Assembly (NCBI GenBank): GCA_019634795.1
Contig: JAHCAR010000024.1
Coordinates: 1-36,325 of the forward strand
Source: Dokdonella sp.
GTDB taxonomy: Bacteria; Pseudomonadota; Gammaproteobacteria; Xanthomonadales; Rhodanobacteraceae
DNA length: 36,325 nt
Reading direction: 5' to 3'
Below the pieces are notes generated by a model, which searched no databases, was not told the DNA's origin, and saw nothing but the letters and a program-made list of their open reading frames with translations. The position numbers and the translations under genes are program-made. Shown in pieces: positions 8,211-15,764 of this stretch (the stretch's first letter is position 1; each line of letters begins with the position of its first letter).

Positions 8211-10046
8211 TTATCGCCCGTCGGTTTGCAATTCGGAAAGCTTTCTCTCCAGCCACGGAGTCGATTTCACGTTGGCTGCCTGTTGGTAGAGTTTCGATGC
8301 TTCCTTTTTGTCGCCGTTCGCAACCTCGATGTCACCCCGGATCAAGAACGCCTCGCCTTCGAAGCCCGATATCTTTTCCAACCTTGCGGTCAACCCGTTC
8401 CATTGCTTGCGTTGCGCTTCATTGGCGTAAATCAAATCGTTGTCCTGTATCTCGAAGTCGTTCGGCGCAAGCTCGAGCGTAGTGGGTGATTCGAACACCT
8501 TTGGTTTTCCCGATTGGGCGGAAATGATGGCTGCCAAGTCACGGGCGCCAGCCGATTGCGCAAGAGTTGGGGATTTCCTTTCCGCCGTTCGCAAGGCAGT
8601 CAGGGCGGACTCCGACATTCCGATACGCGACAGAGTATCGGCCGTGAGTACCCACTTCGCATGGTCGGGCAAGTCGATCGATGTCGCCGAGAGGAATTCG
8701 AATGCCGCGTTGGCCAACGCCTCGCTTTTCTCCTGTGCGGATAACGAATTGAAGGCAATCGGGTCGGGTCGCGAGCGCAGAAACCTATCCACTGCCGCCA
8801 CCGTCTCGGTGCTTCGATTCGAGCGAGCCGCCAGTGCGGCCTGCATGTCGGGAATCAGGACCCGGATCCGTCGTGCGGCGTTCGATCCAAGTCCAAGCTG
8901 GAAGACGTACTCGTCCTTGAGTGAGCCGAGCGGAAACATGCGGATTTCGTCGCTTCCCCCAGCCGCCACGGTGCGCGTGCTTTCCTCGGGCGAGATGTAC
9001 AGGTCGGAGTTGTCCGGTCGAATTATCCGATATCGCAAACTCAGAGCGCTTGTGTTGGTCAGCGTTGCCCGGTTGAAATTATTCACGTCGCGAAGTTCGT
9101 AGACCCAGTCCGAGCCTTGTATCGTTACGTTTGACAACTTCCAATTGGAAGCGTCCAGTCGCGGCATGACATACGTTTCGAGGGCATTTACAAGCACGAC
9201 GACCGCAAGGTCATCCGGCTTGGTCGGCTTCACAATGCTGAGATGGTCCGAGCCCTCGATCGCGGGCGGTGCCTCGTCGCAGTGACGAGTAGCACTGGAC
9301 CACGGCACGATCATGACACCGTTGGTGGGGCGCTTTTCGTAGGCGCAAATCACTCGTGGCGCGTTGCCGGATCCGCGAAGTTCCGCCCACTCGTTGTTGA
9401 GTTCCCTCAGGAAGTCGTTCTGGTCGACAAGCAACATTTGCCGAATAGCATCATTGTCGACTATATGCTGCGCGATCGCCGTAATCTGCGAGCCTTCCTG
9501 GGGAGTGGCATACAAAACCATCAGGGGGACTTTCTTTGCGAGATCTATGTGGCTGGTGAGTTCCTGCATGGCCACCAATCCGCCCATGCTGTGCGCGACG
9601 ACGACGATATGGTCGTAATCCAGCAGTTTGTGGAACTGGAAATACTGATGCAGGCTGCGAGCCGCTTCGTCGATACTCAAGGAGCCGCCCTTGAACATGT
9701 CCGAGGTGTACCCGAACGCGTAGATGTCAAGTTGGCTGCCGAGCTCGGATTGGTGCAGCAGGTCAAAGAAGCGCACGCCAGAGGTACTGGTCCAAGTGTC
9801 AAGCGCGTCGCCAAAAATGCCGTGGATGAAAACGACGGCGACGGGCTTGAGTGCGGGGTCCTGGAATATCCATTGGGGGCCGTTCCGATTAGCCTCTGCA
9901 GCTTGAACCGCACGCTGTGCATCAGGCGAGCCGTTGTCATGCTTGCACGACGCGACCAGGAGTGCGCTCAACAGCATTGCGACCATTGCAACTGCAAAGC
10001 GTCCGTGCGCTAACTGCCTGGTAAATGGTTGGGCATGGTTCCGCAT
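8211..10046 (-). CDS. Alpha/beta-hydrolase lipoprotein (lipase/esterase-like)
   Basis: This is a predicted membrane-anchored serine hydrolase. With the start at 10046 it has 611 residues. It begins with a lipoprotein signal peptide (VAMLLSALLVASC, lipobox Cys 34). The alpha/beta-hydrolase core follows, with the oxyanion HG motif in VVFIHGIFGD (about 71-80) and the nucleophile elbow VVAHSMGGLVA (Ser about 153), as in PGAP1-like and SERAC1-like lipases. The C-terminal part from about residue 400 is helical and repeat-like (LTADTLSRIGMSESALTALR). The frame is open to 10187, but GGAGG lies 9 bases before the ATG at 10046, with another ATG at 10052. It sits 70 bases behind the SGNH hydrolase gene on the same strand, so the two probably form one unit. 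Codon use is less GC-rich than in the flanking genes. Substrate unknown. Confidence 0.88.
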   Translation of the reverse strand: MRNHAQPFTRQLAHGRFAVAMVAMLLSALLVASCKHDNGSPDAQRAVQAAEANRNGPQWIFQDPALKPVAVVFIHGIFGDALDTWTSTSGVRFFDLLHQSELGSQLDIYAFGYTSDMFKGGSLSIDEAARSLHQYFQFHKLLDYDHIVVVAHSMGGLVAMQELTSHIDLAKKVPLMVLYATPQEGSQITAIAQHIVDNDAIRQMLLVDQNDFLRELNNEWAELRGSGNAPRVICAYEKRPTNGVMIVPWSSATRHCDEAPPAIEGSDHLSIVKPTKPDDLAVVVLVNALETYVMPRLDASNWKLSNVTIQGSDWVYELRDVNNFNRATLTNTSALSLRYRIIRPDNSDLYISPEESTRTVAAGGSDEIRMFPLGSLKDEYVFQLGLGSNAARRIRVLIPDMQAALAARSNRSTETVAAVDRFLRSRPDPIAFNSLSAQEKSEALANAAFEFLSATSIDLPDHAKWVLTADTLSRIGMSESALTALRTAERKSPTLAQSAGARDLAAIISAQSGKPKVFESPTTLELAPNDFEIQDNDLIYANEAQRKQWNGLTARLEKISGFEGEAFLIRGDIEVANGDKKEASKLYQQAANVKSTPWLERKLSELQTDGR

Positions 10047-10116
10047 TGGCATTCCCCTCCCATGTAAGGACCGGCATTGCAAACGCCGGCTTTTGGCGGC
10101 TCGAAACGTGCAGCGG

Positions 10117-11031
10117 TCAGACCGAAACTGCAACTTGTTTCGATTCCGGCAGAATCGATCTGATCGCGGCATTGAACGGCGAAGCAAGAATTTCGAAACC
10201 CCTTTCGGTAGGATGGATCTCGTCGTTCCAGAAGTCCAAGTCGCTCATCCCTTGCGCGCTCGAATAGTCCACCACGCTGAAGAGACCGTGATACTTCTCT
10301 TGCAGTTTCAATAGAACAGACTTGTGGAAACCTTCGGTAAGCATCAGCTGGGCGAACTCCTTGCCCTGCAGTTTGTCCTCGAGTACGAACTTCATGGGGC
10401 CCCACAACCAAGGGCCGACATCATTCTTGAGCCACGCGATCAACCCGATATTGTCGACGGTCAGCCCGGCGGGTCGGCCAATGAGGTCGATGGGAACGTA
10501 GGGATGTCCGACAACGCGAAGGGTTTTTCGATCCGCCTGAATCTCCTTCAGGCGGGACAGCAGGCGGTCATAGGAAGCGGTGACTTCGCCCAGGAGAGTG
10601 CTGTTCTTGAATAGCGAGTAGGCTTGCGCGGCGTCCAGCCGATCTGTTCGCTTGGGCTTCTTGCCCATCCAGTCCGCAAACAGCTTGGCAAGGTTTTCAT
10701 CAAGGCAGTCATTGCCGCCCGCGCTCAGGCATACCACATCGAAGGGGTTGCTTTCGATGCGGCCAGCCAACCGAGCCACCTCGGGCTTGCTGAACAGTTC
10801 GGCAGCCTCCGCGCCCGGCTTGCCGATGATCATGTTCAATCCCTGAATGCGGCGCACGCTCTGTTTGGCGAGATTCAGATAAAGCGGGGTACTGAACCAG
10901 GAATCACCCCAATACAATATGGCAGGGTGCGTCTCCAGAAAATTATCGACGTTCCTGCGTTGAAGGCTATTTGGCCGGCCGAGCACTTTACGCCATTCTT
11001 CCCAAGTCGTGACCCAAGACATGTGCTGCAT
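10117..11031 (-). CDS. SGNH/GDSL-type hydrolase
   Basis: This is a predicted esterase or lipase of the SGNH superfamily. The 304-residue product has the block I serine in YWGDSWFS (Ser 44), the block III GGND (Asn 107) and the block V Asp-His pair in NDEIHPTERGF (Asp 270, His 273), so the catalytic set is complete. There is no signal peptide, which places it in the cytoplasm unless exported by another route. That is odd beside the lipoprotein hydrolase encoded immediately downstream. A shared operon suggests both act on the same ester substrate or pathway, but nothing in the sequence names it. The gene lies in a stretch of lower G+C content next to a groEL relic, which suggests horizontal acquisition. 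Confidence 0.9.
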   Translation of the reverse strand: MQHMSWVTTWEEWRKVLGRPNSLQRRNVDNFLETHPAILYWGDSWFSTPLYLNLAKQSVRRIQGLNMIIGKPGAEAAELFSKPEVARLAGRIESNPFDVVCLSAGGNDCLDENLAKLFADWMGKKPKRTDRLDAAQAYSLFKNSTLLGEVTASYDRLLSRLKEIQADRKTLRVVGHPYVPIDLIGRPAGLTVDNIGLIAWLKNDVGPWLWGPMKFVLEDKLQGKEFAQLMLTEGFHKSVLLKLQEKYHGLFSVVDYSSAQGMSDLDFWNDEIHPTERGFEILASPFNAAIRSILPESKQVAVSV

Positions 11032-11369
11032 GACATCCTCCGGATGCGCTTACAAGGATCGCTTGGCCAACGAAGCCGAGGCAACATACCAAAAGGCACG
11101 AAGCAATGTCCATTATAGGTTGCGAACAAAAGGAACCTGGAGAGTCGGGAACATATTGCTTTGCCACAAAGCCCGACAGTTTGGATTTATGCGGCATTGC
11201 CAGGCTCGATTGGCGAGAGCCACCTGGACCCCTGATGATTCGGTATCTTTGCAGGACTCCGGAGCTCTCTGCTGAGTCAATTTCGGGCGTCTCTCCGTCA
11301 AATTCGAGTCAGCTGAGGCAGCTCCGCATGCTGTACGGTGAGTCCTGGGTCCTGCGCGGGACGCGAGCG
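11032..11369. other. Intergenic, low-GC, no convincing gene
   Basis: This stretch lies upstream of the SGNH hydrolase and must hold its minus-strand promoter, but I see no clear -35/-10 pair. One 60-base line (11101-11160) is 43% G+C by hand count, the lowest I counted. A 101-codon plus-strand frame starting at 11106 has a plausible ribosome binding site but no recognisable similarity, and it runs into the groEL relic in a different frame, so I do not call it. Confidence 0.5.
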
Positions 11370-11586
11370 GAGACGTGCGATGAAGTGCCATGCGGCAAAT
11401 CGTGGTCCTGAACAAGGTCGCTGTCCGCAAGGGCCACTACGGCTACAACGAGGCGACCGGAGTGAACGGCGACATGGTCGAGATGGACATCCTCGATCCG
11501 ACCATGGTCGCTGAAGCGCTGAAGAAGGAAGAGACGCATAATCACGGCGGAGGCGGTGGTGGCATGGGCGGTATAGGTTTCCAATC
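11370..11586 (+). pseudogene. Decayed groEL C-terminal fragment
   Basis: Read in the frame starting at 11390, the sequence gives [20 protein letters not shown], then [23 protein letters not shown] and [12 protein letters not shown]. This is the GroEL C-terminus (here [42 protein letters not shown]). Relative to the intact gene, about 9 codons are missing after REIV and about 22 after DPT, both in frame. Upstream of 11390 the similarity continues (GTGCGATG-AAGTGCC against GCGCGATGGAAGCGCC) but with indels that shift the frame, so the gene is broken. The GroEL stop is lost and the frame continues to 11680. Just there, AGCCC (11680-11684) and GGGCT (11695-11699), flanking AGCGATG, look like a degraded groEL-type terminator. 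It is too short to function as a chaperonin. Confidence 0.85.
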
Positions 11587-11873
11587 ACCTGTGCGATCGT
11601 GCGGCTCGCAGGAGCAAGAGTGGCCATCCTTGGCCGCGCTGATCACCAGAAGCGCCATTCCGGTTCAGCAATACGAATAAGCCCCCAGCGATGCGGGCTC
11701 TAACTTTCGAGAATCATGCAGCGCGCGCCAACGCCCCCGATGTCGATGTGTTACTGAATATCGTGTTACGTCGATGTCCTAGTGTTGGCGCAGGTTAAAG
11801 GCCGTCCCGCTAGTCTCCTTGCATCGCGGTGCCGAGTGCGCTGCGGGTCCGTTTCAAACAAGGAGGACATGCC
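11587..11873. other. Intergenic: terminator relic and short direct repeats before the PfpI gene
   Basis: A degraded terminator-like hairpin lies at 11680-11699. Downstream, GTCGATGT occurs at 11742-11749 and 11770-11777, and GTGTTAC at 11748-11754 and 11763-11769. These could be regulator sites for the PfpI-family gene. No clear promoter hexamers with standard spacing were found. Confidence 0.4.
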
Positions 11874-12437
11874 ATGAACACGAATATCCAGGGCAAGAAG
11901 GTCGCCATTCTCGCCACCCACGGTTTCGAGGAGAGCGAGTTGACGAGTCCGCGCGATGCGCTGAAGGCGGTCGGTGCAACGGTCGAGGTCGTCTCGCCGG
12001 AAGCTGGCGAGCTGCAGGCGTTCAAGCATTTTGAAAAAGGTCAGAAAGTAGCCGTAGACAAGGCGCTCGGCCAGGCTCGCTGCGAGGACTACGACGCCAT
12101 CGTGTTGCCGGGCGGGCTATTCAACCCCGATCAGCTGCGCGTCAATGCCGACGCGCTGAAATTCGTCCAGGCCTTCGTAAAGGCCGGCAAGCCCGTGGCC
12201 GCGATATGCCATGGTCCATGGATCCTGGCCGATACCGGCGTGCTGAAGGGGCGCAAGATCACCTCGGTGCCGACCATCCGCAAGGATATCGAAAACGCTG
12301 GCGCGACCTGGGTCGACGAGGCCGTGGTCGTCGATAACGGCATCGTCACCAGCCGCACGCCGAAGGACCTCGATGCCTTCAACGCAAAACTGATCGAGGA
12401 GATCGGCGAAGGCAGGCACGAGCGTCGCGCGGCCTGA
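11874..12437 (+). CDS. PfpI/DJ-1 family type 1 glutamine amidotransferase-like stress protein
   Basis: This 187-residue protein belongs to the DJ-1/PfpI superfamily, whose bacterial members (YhbO, YajL, PfpI, GSP18) are linked to general stress, deglycase or protease-like activities. It has the N-terminal KVAILATHGFEESEL with the conserved Glu, IVLPGG, and the nucleophile elbow AAICHGPW with Cys 112 and His 113. The start at 11874 has an ideal AGGAGG 7 bases upstream; the longer frame from 11829 lacks support. It is a single-gene unit ending at a strong terminator. Sequence alone cannot decide between the activities proposed for the family. Confidence 0.93.
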   Translation: MNTNIQGKKVAILATHGFEESELTSPRDALKAVGATVEVVSPEAGELQAFKHFEKGQKVAVDKALGQARCEDYDAIVLPGGLFNPDQLRVNADALKFVQAFVKAGKPVAAICHGPWILADTGVLKGRKITSVPTIRKDIENAGATWVDEAVVVDNGIVTSRTPKDLDAFNAKLIEEIGEGRHERRAA

Positions 12438-12462
12438 TTCCGGATTGCACCATGTCGCCGAG

Positions 12463-12491
12463 AAACGGCCGGGGCTTGTCCCGGCCGTTTT
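12463..12491. terminator. Bidirectional terminator between the PfpI and VWA genes
   Basis: AAACGGCCGGG (12463-12473) and CCCGGCCGTTT (12480-12490) form a perfect 11-bp stem around GCTTGT, with T-rich ends in both directions. The flanking genes are convergent, so it can serve both. Confidence 0.9.
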
Positions 12492-12495
12492 GCGA

Positions 12496-14205
12496 TCAGC
12501 GCACGCTTACCGCGTGGCGGGCAATCGCGGCCTTGTCTACGACGAAGACGATGTCGTAATCGCCGGCGTCATCCGGCGCGCGCAGCGCCACCGTATCGCC
12601 GTCCAGCGGTACGTCGGCATAGTTGAGATAGTCGAGCGTGTCGCGCTTGACGAAGCCGATCCAGTGGCTGTTGTGGCGGGGTCCCTGGAAGCGCACGGTC
12701 ACCTCTTGACGCGGTGAGAGGCTGGCCGGAGCTTCGAGCTTGGCCACGGCGGGCGTGACTTTGACCGGCTGCGAAGCGACGACCTTCTCGCGCTCGTTGA
12801 GGACGTAGCGCAGTTCGTAGTCGCCCGCTTCGGTCGGCGCCATCAGCGTCGCCTCGGTCGTCGCGCCCTGCGGACGCACGTAGTCGCGATAACTGCCGGC
12901 ATCGCTGCCGGCCGGGGCGAAGCCGATCCAGTGGCCCGAGCCCTCGGGGCCGCTGGCCGTCACCTTGACCGTATCTCCGGCCATCGCGGTCGCCGGGCCG
13001 CTCACGCTGGCCGCGCTGGCGACGACCTTGACCGGTCGCGTCGCGATGATGCGCTCGCGCTCGTTGAGCACGTAGCGCAATTCGTAGTCGCCCGGTTCGG
13101 ACGGCGGCATCAGCTCGATCTCGCTGACCGGGCCGGTCGGGCGCGCGTACTGCAGGTAGGCCGTGATCGGACTGCCCTTCGGTGCGAAGCCGATCCAGTG
13201 GTACTTGCCGACCGGACCGCGCGCGGTGATCTTGACCTTGCTGCCGGTCGGCACCGTATCCGGTGCCTCGATGCTGGCTTCGGCGTCGCCGACCTCGAGC
13301 ACGACCCGGGCCAGTACGCTGGGCTTGCGGATCGGGCTTACGTAACGCAGTTCGACCGGACCGGCCTCGGCTGGCGCGCGCAGGGTGATGGTGCCCTTGC
13401 CGTTGCCCTTGGTCTTCAGGCCAACCGTTTCGTAATCGAGATAGGCGCCGTCCTTCGAACCGACTGGTGCGAAGGTGACGTAGTCGCCGCGGTCCTCGGG
13501 GCCGGTCCAGGCCACCTGAACCTCGCTGGTGATCGTCAGCGCACCCTGGGCGGCCACCGTGGCCGTGGCAGGTGCGGGTGGTGGCTCGGTGCTGACGCTG
13601 ACCGCGCCTTCGATCGCGGCGCCGAGTTCGTCGGCGTTGCGCGCGTTGAAGTAGCGCCCGCCGGTGTTCTCGGCGAGGCAGCGCAGCTGCGCCTGGTGCT
13701 TCGGGTCGCTGACATCGAAGCCGACCACGTGCGCGGTGAAATCGACGCCGCTCTTCTCGAGCTCCGCGCCGACCGCGCAAGGATCGAGGTTGCAGGTTTC
13801 CTCGCCATCGGAGACGAGGATCACCGTGGCCTTGCGCTCGCTCGAACGCAGGGTCTCGGCGGCGTGCCTTACTGCGGCCGAGAGCGGCGTCATGCCCTTG
13901 GCATTGAGGCCGTTGACCGTGGCCATGAACGCAGCACGGTCGAGTGGGCCCGGCTCGATCAGGGTTTCGATGTCGCTGCAATCGCCCTTGCGGCGGTGAC
14001 CGTAAGTGACCAGGCCGAGCGCGTTTTCGGGTTTCCAGTTGCCGAGCACTTCGGCAACCGTCTCGCGGGCGATCTCGACCTTGGTCTTGCCGCCGATCTG
14101 GCCCCACATCGAACCCGAGGCATCGAGCACGAGCATCATGTTCTCGCCGGCCATCGACGAGGTCGCGAACAACAGACTGAACAGCAACGGCAGCGCAAAG
14201 CGCAT
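12496..14205 (-). CDS. Secreted von Willebrand factor A protein with four Ig-like repeats
   Basis: The 569-residue product has a signal peptide (LPLLFSLLFATSSMA) and a VWA domain with an intact MIDAS metal site (LDASGSMWG, Asp 28, Ser 30, Ser 32; later VSDGEETC). From about residue 220, four repeats of about 88 residues follow. They share HWIGFAP (YVTFAPVGS in the first), a tyrosine-rich YLQYARP-type strand and GDYELRYVLNERE. The middle two are nearly identical at those positions and the fourth is the most diverged. VWA proteins of this type bind other proteins or surfaces through Mg2+; here it would be periplasmic or released. It is a single gene behind GGGAG with good spacing. Partner unknown. 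Confidence 0.88.
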   Translation of the reverse strand: MRFALPLLFSLLFATSSMAGENMMLVLDASGSMWGQIGGKTKVEIARETVAEVLGNWKPENALGLVTYGHRRKGDCSDIETLIEPGPLDRAAFMATVNGLNAKGMTPLSAAVRHAAETLRSSERKATVILVSDGEETCNLDPCAVGAELEKSGVDFTAHVVGFDVSDPKHQAQLRCLAENTGGRYFNARNADELGAAIEGAVSVSTEPPPAPATATVAAQGALTITSEVQVAWTGPEDRGDYVTFAPVGSKDGAYLDYETVGLKTKGNGKGTITLRAPAEAGPVELRYVSPIRKPSVLARVVLEVGDAEASIEAPDTVPTGSKVKITARGPVGKYHWIGFAPKGSPITAYLQYARPTGPVSEIELMPPSEPGDYELRYVLNERERIIATRPVKVVASAASVSGPATAMAGDTVKVTASGPEGSGHWIGFAPAGSDAGSYRDYVRPQGATTEATLMAPTEAGDYELRYVLNEREKVVASQPVKVTPAVAKLEAPASLSPRQEVTVRFQGPRHNSHWIGFVKRDTLDYLNYADVPLDGDTVALRAPDDAGDYDIVFVVDKAAIARHAVSVR

Positions 14206-14354
14206 GGACTTCTCCCTTCCGGATCAACCCGCATCATAGGAGCTGACGCGCAGAAGCGGAACGTTGCAATTCGCACGCGACCTGTGCGCGGGTTGGCATT
14301 CGGGGCGTGGCTCGATCGGCGGACTCGCCGCGGCGCGTTCCGAGCGGCGAGACT

Positions 14355-14855
14355 CTAGAAGATGCCGAGGGCAAGCCCTTCCGCCAGCAGCGCCCCGAGT
14401 TCGGCGCCGCGTGCGAGGTCATTCGGCTCGAGTTGCTTCGGCGCCAGGATTGCCTCGCGCGTCTGCGCCGACGTATTGATGATGATGGCCGGGGCGACCC
14501 GGCGCAGGCGCAGGCCAGTGGCGATGCGGTCGAGCTGGCGCTGCGCGCCTTCGCCGTCCGAGCCGGCGCAGATGATCGAGGCATAGGCCTTGCCGCTGCA
14601 GCGGTCGAGCAGGTCGTAGTAGCTGCGATCAAGGAACTCCTTCATCGCACCGGAAAGGCTCGCCAGGTTCTCCGGGGCGGCGAACAGCAGCGCGTCTGCG
14701 GCCAGCACATCGCTTGCCGAGGCTTCCTCGGCACGCAGTGCCGCCACGTCAACCGCGGCATTCGGCTTCGCTGCAGCGAGCGCGGCGTCGATCATTTGCC
14801 GGGTCGCACCGGTACGGCTGTGCCAAACGATCAAGAGGTTCTTCGTGGAGGGCAT
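14355..14855 (-). CDS. Flavodoxin-like NAD(P)H:FMN oxidoreductase family protein
   Basis: This 166-residue protein has a flavodoxin fold. The N-terminal LLIVWHSRTGATRQM matches the FMN phosphate-binding loop of flavodoxins (T/S-x-T-G-x-T). LLFAAPENLASLSGAMKEFLDRSYY corresponds to the FMN isoalloxazine loop and the following helix of NADPH-dependent FMN reductases. The start has AAGGAG 7 bases upstream. It lies alone between the VWA gene and the first sigma-kinase module, without a redox partner beside it. It may act as an electron carrier or quinone reductase; nothing in the window decides this. Confidence 0.85.
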   Translation of the reverse strand: MPSTKNLLIVWHSRTGATRQMIDAALAAAKPNAAVDVAALRAEEASASDVLAADALLFAAPENLASLSGAMKEFLDRSYYDLLDRCSGKAYASIICAGSDGEGAQRQLDRIATGLRLRRVAPAIIINTSAQTREAILAPKQLEPNDLARGAELGALLAEGLALGIF

Positions 14856-15208
14856 GGATCAGCTCCTTCAAGTGCTGCCGTGCAGTAGTCGGGTGCGGCC
14901 GGCTGGCGCCCGCGGATGCTGCCTGGCCCCGGTCCGCACCGGATTTCGTGGATGTCGAGAGTGCCATCGAATCGCCCCTTTGCGCCGGCCTAGCCAATCT
15001 GCTCATGAGTACCCTCGCCCCCGTGCCTGACCCGCGAATGCCCGAACGCCGGCCGGTCCTGCCGAGAAAAGGCGCGACAGCCGCGCGGGTCGGGGATATT
15101 CTGGATCCAGCGGTCAGACTCGGGGGCGATCGCCGGTCCGGCTCGAGGTCCGGCATGGATCGAAACCGCCGTCGGCAACTGCGGGGATGGCACGAACGAG
15201 GGCGCAGC
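14856..15208. other. Intergenic region upstream of the first sigma factor
   Basis: The region holds the divergent starts of the flavodoxin-like gene (minus) and the sigma-factor gene (plus). It is GC-rich, with open frames only as shadows. I saw no clear promoter, repeat or RNA structure. Confidence 0.4.
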
Positions 15209-15760
15209 GTGTCGGAAATCACCGAACTGATCGGCAAGGCGCGAGGCGGCGACCCGCAGGCTTCCGAACGCCTGTTCGCGACGCTCTACGACGAGTTGCG
15301 CCGGCTTGCCGCCGGCCAACTGCGTGGCGACCCGGGCATGCGTGCAACCTCGCTGGTGCACGAGGCCTACCTGAAGCTCGCCGCGCACGGCGCGATCGAG
15401 GTCAACGACCGCGGCCACTATTTCGCCGTGGCCGCGCGCATCATGCGGCAGATCGTCATCGACCATGTGCGCTCGCGTGCGGCCCTGCGCCGCGGCGGCG
15501 ACGTGCATATCGCGCCACTGACCACGACGGCACTGCAGGCGGTGGCCCAGGATCGCGACGAGGAGGTGCTGGCCCTGGATGCCGCGCTCGGCAGCCTGGC
15601 CGAGGTGGACCCGCAGCTCGCCGGCCTGGTCGAGATGCGCTTCTATGCCGGGCTCGAGCTCAGCGAGATCGCCAGTGTGCAGGAGCGTTCCGAACGATCG
15701 CTCAAACGCGACTGGCGTCGGGCACGCGCCTTTCTGCAACGGGAACTGACCGCGGAGTAG
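15209..15760 (+). CDS. ECF-type RNA polymerase sigma factor (TIGR02999-like)
   Basis: This 183-residue sigma factor has a region 2 (ERLFATLYDELRRLAAGQLR, then ATSLVHEAYLKLA and YFAVAARIMRQIVIDHVRSR) and a region 4 helix-turn-helix (VEMRFYAGLELSEIASVQER, then SLKRDWRRARAFLQRE). The wording matches the TIGR02999 group, which in xanthomonads is usually encoded next to TPR-containing Ser/Thr kinases. GTG at 15209 is preceded by GAGGG with 6 bases spacing and gives the normal N-terminus; longer starts extend into non-coding sequence. The kinase gene starts 4 bases after the stop, so the two are co-translated. A second such sigma-kinase pair lies at 22911-26329 in the opposite orientation. Confidence 0.92.
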   Translation: MSEITELIGKARGGDPQASERLFATLYDELRRLAAGQLRGDPGMRATSLVHEAYLKLAAHGAIEVNDRGHYFAVAARIMRQIVIDHVRSRAALRRGGDVHIAPLTTTALQAVAQDRDEEVLALDAALGSLAEVDPQLAGLVEMRFYAGLELSEIASVQERSERSLKRDWRRARAFLQRELTAE

Positions 15761-15764
15761 GCCG

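Noticed and set aside
11106-11411. A 101-codon plus-strand frame with a plausible ribosome binding site
   Set aside because: No recognisable similarity, odd composition, and its end overlaps the groEL relic in another frame. It is more likely a chance frame in low-GC intergenic DNA.
11390-11680. Calling the groEL-like 96-codon frame a real small gene
   Set aside because: The homology continues upstream of its ATG with frame-shifting indels, and the natural GroEL stop is lost, so it is better explained as a relic. Translation cannot be excluded.
8197-11870. Phage or transposon insertion
   Set aside because: No integrase, transposase, tRNA target or flanking direct repeats were seen. Only base composition and the groEL relic point to transfer.
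14233-14261. Promoter for the VWA gene (TATGAT with TTCCGC 17 bases upstream, minus strand)
   Set aside because: The -10 is good but the -35 matches only two positions, so it is not strong enough to list.
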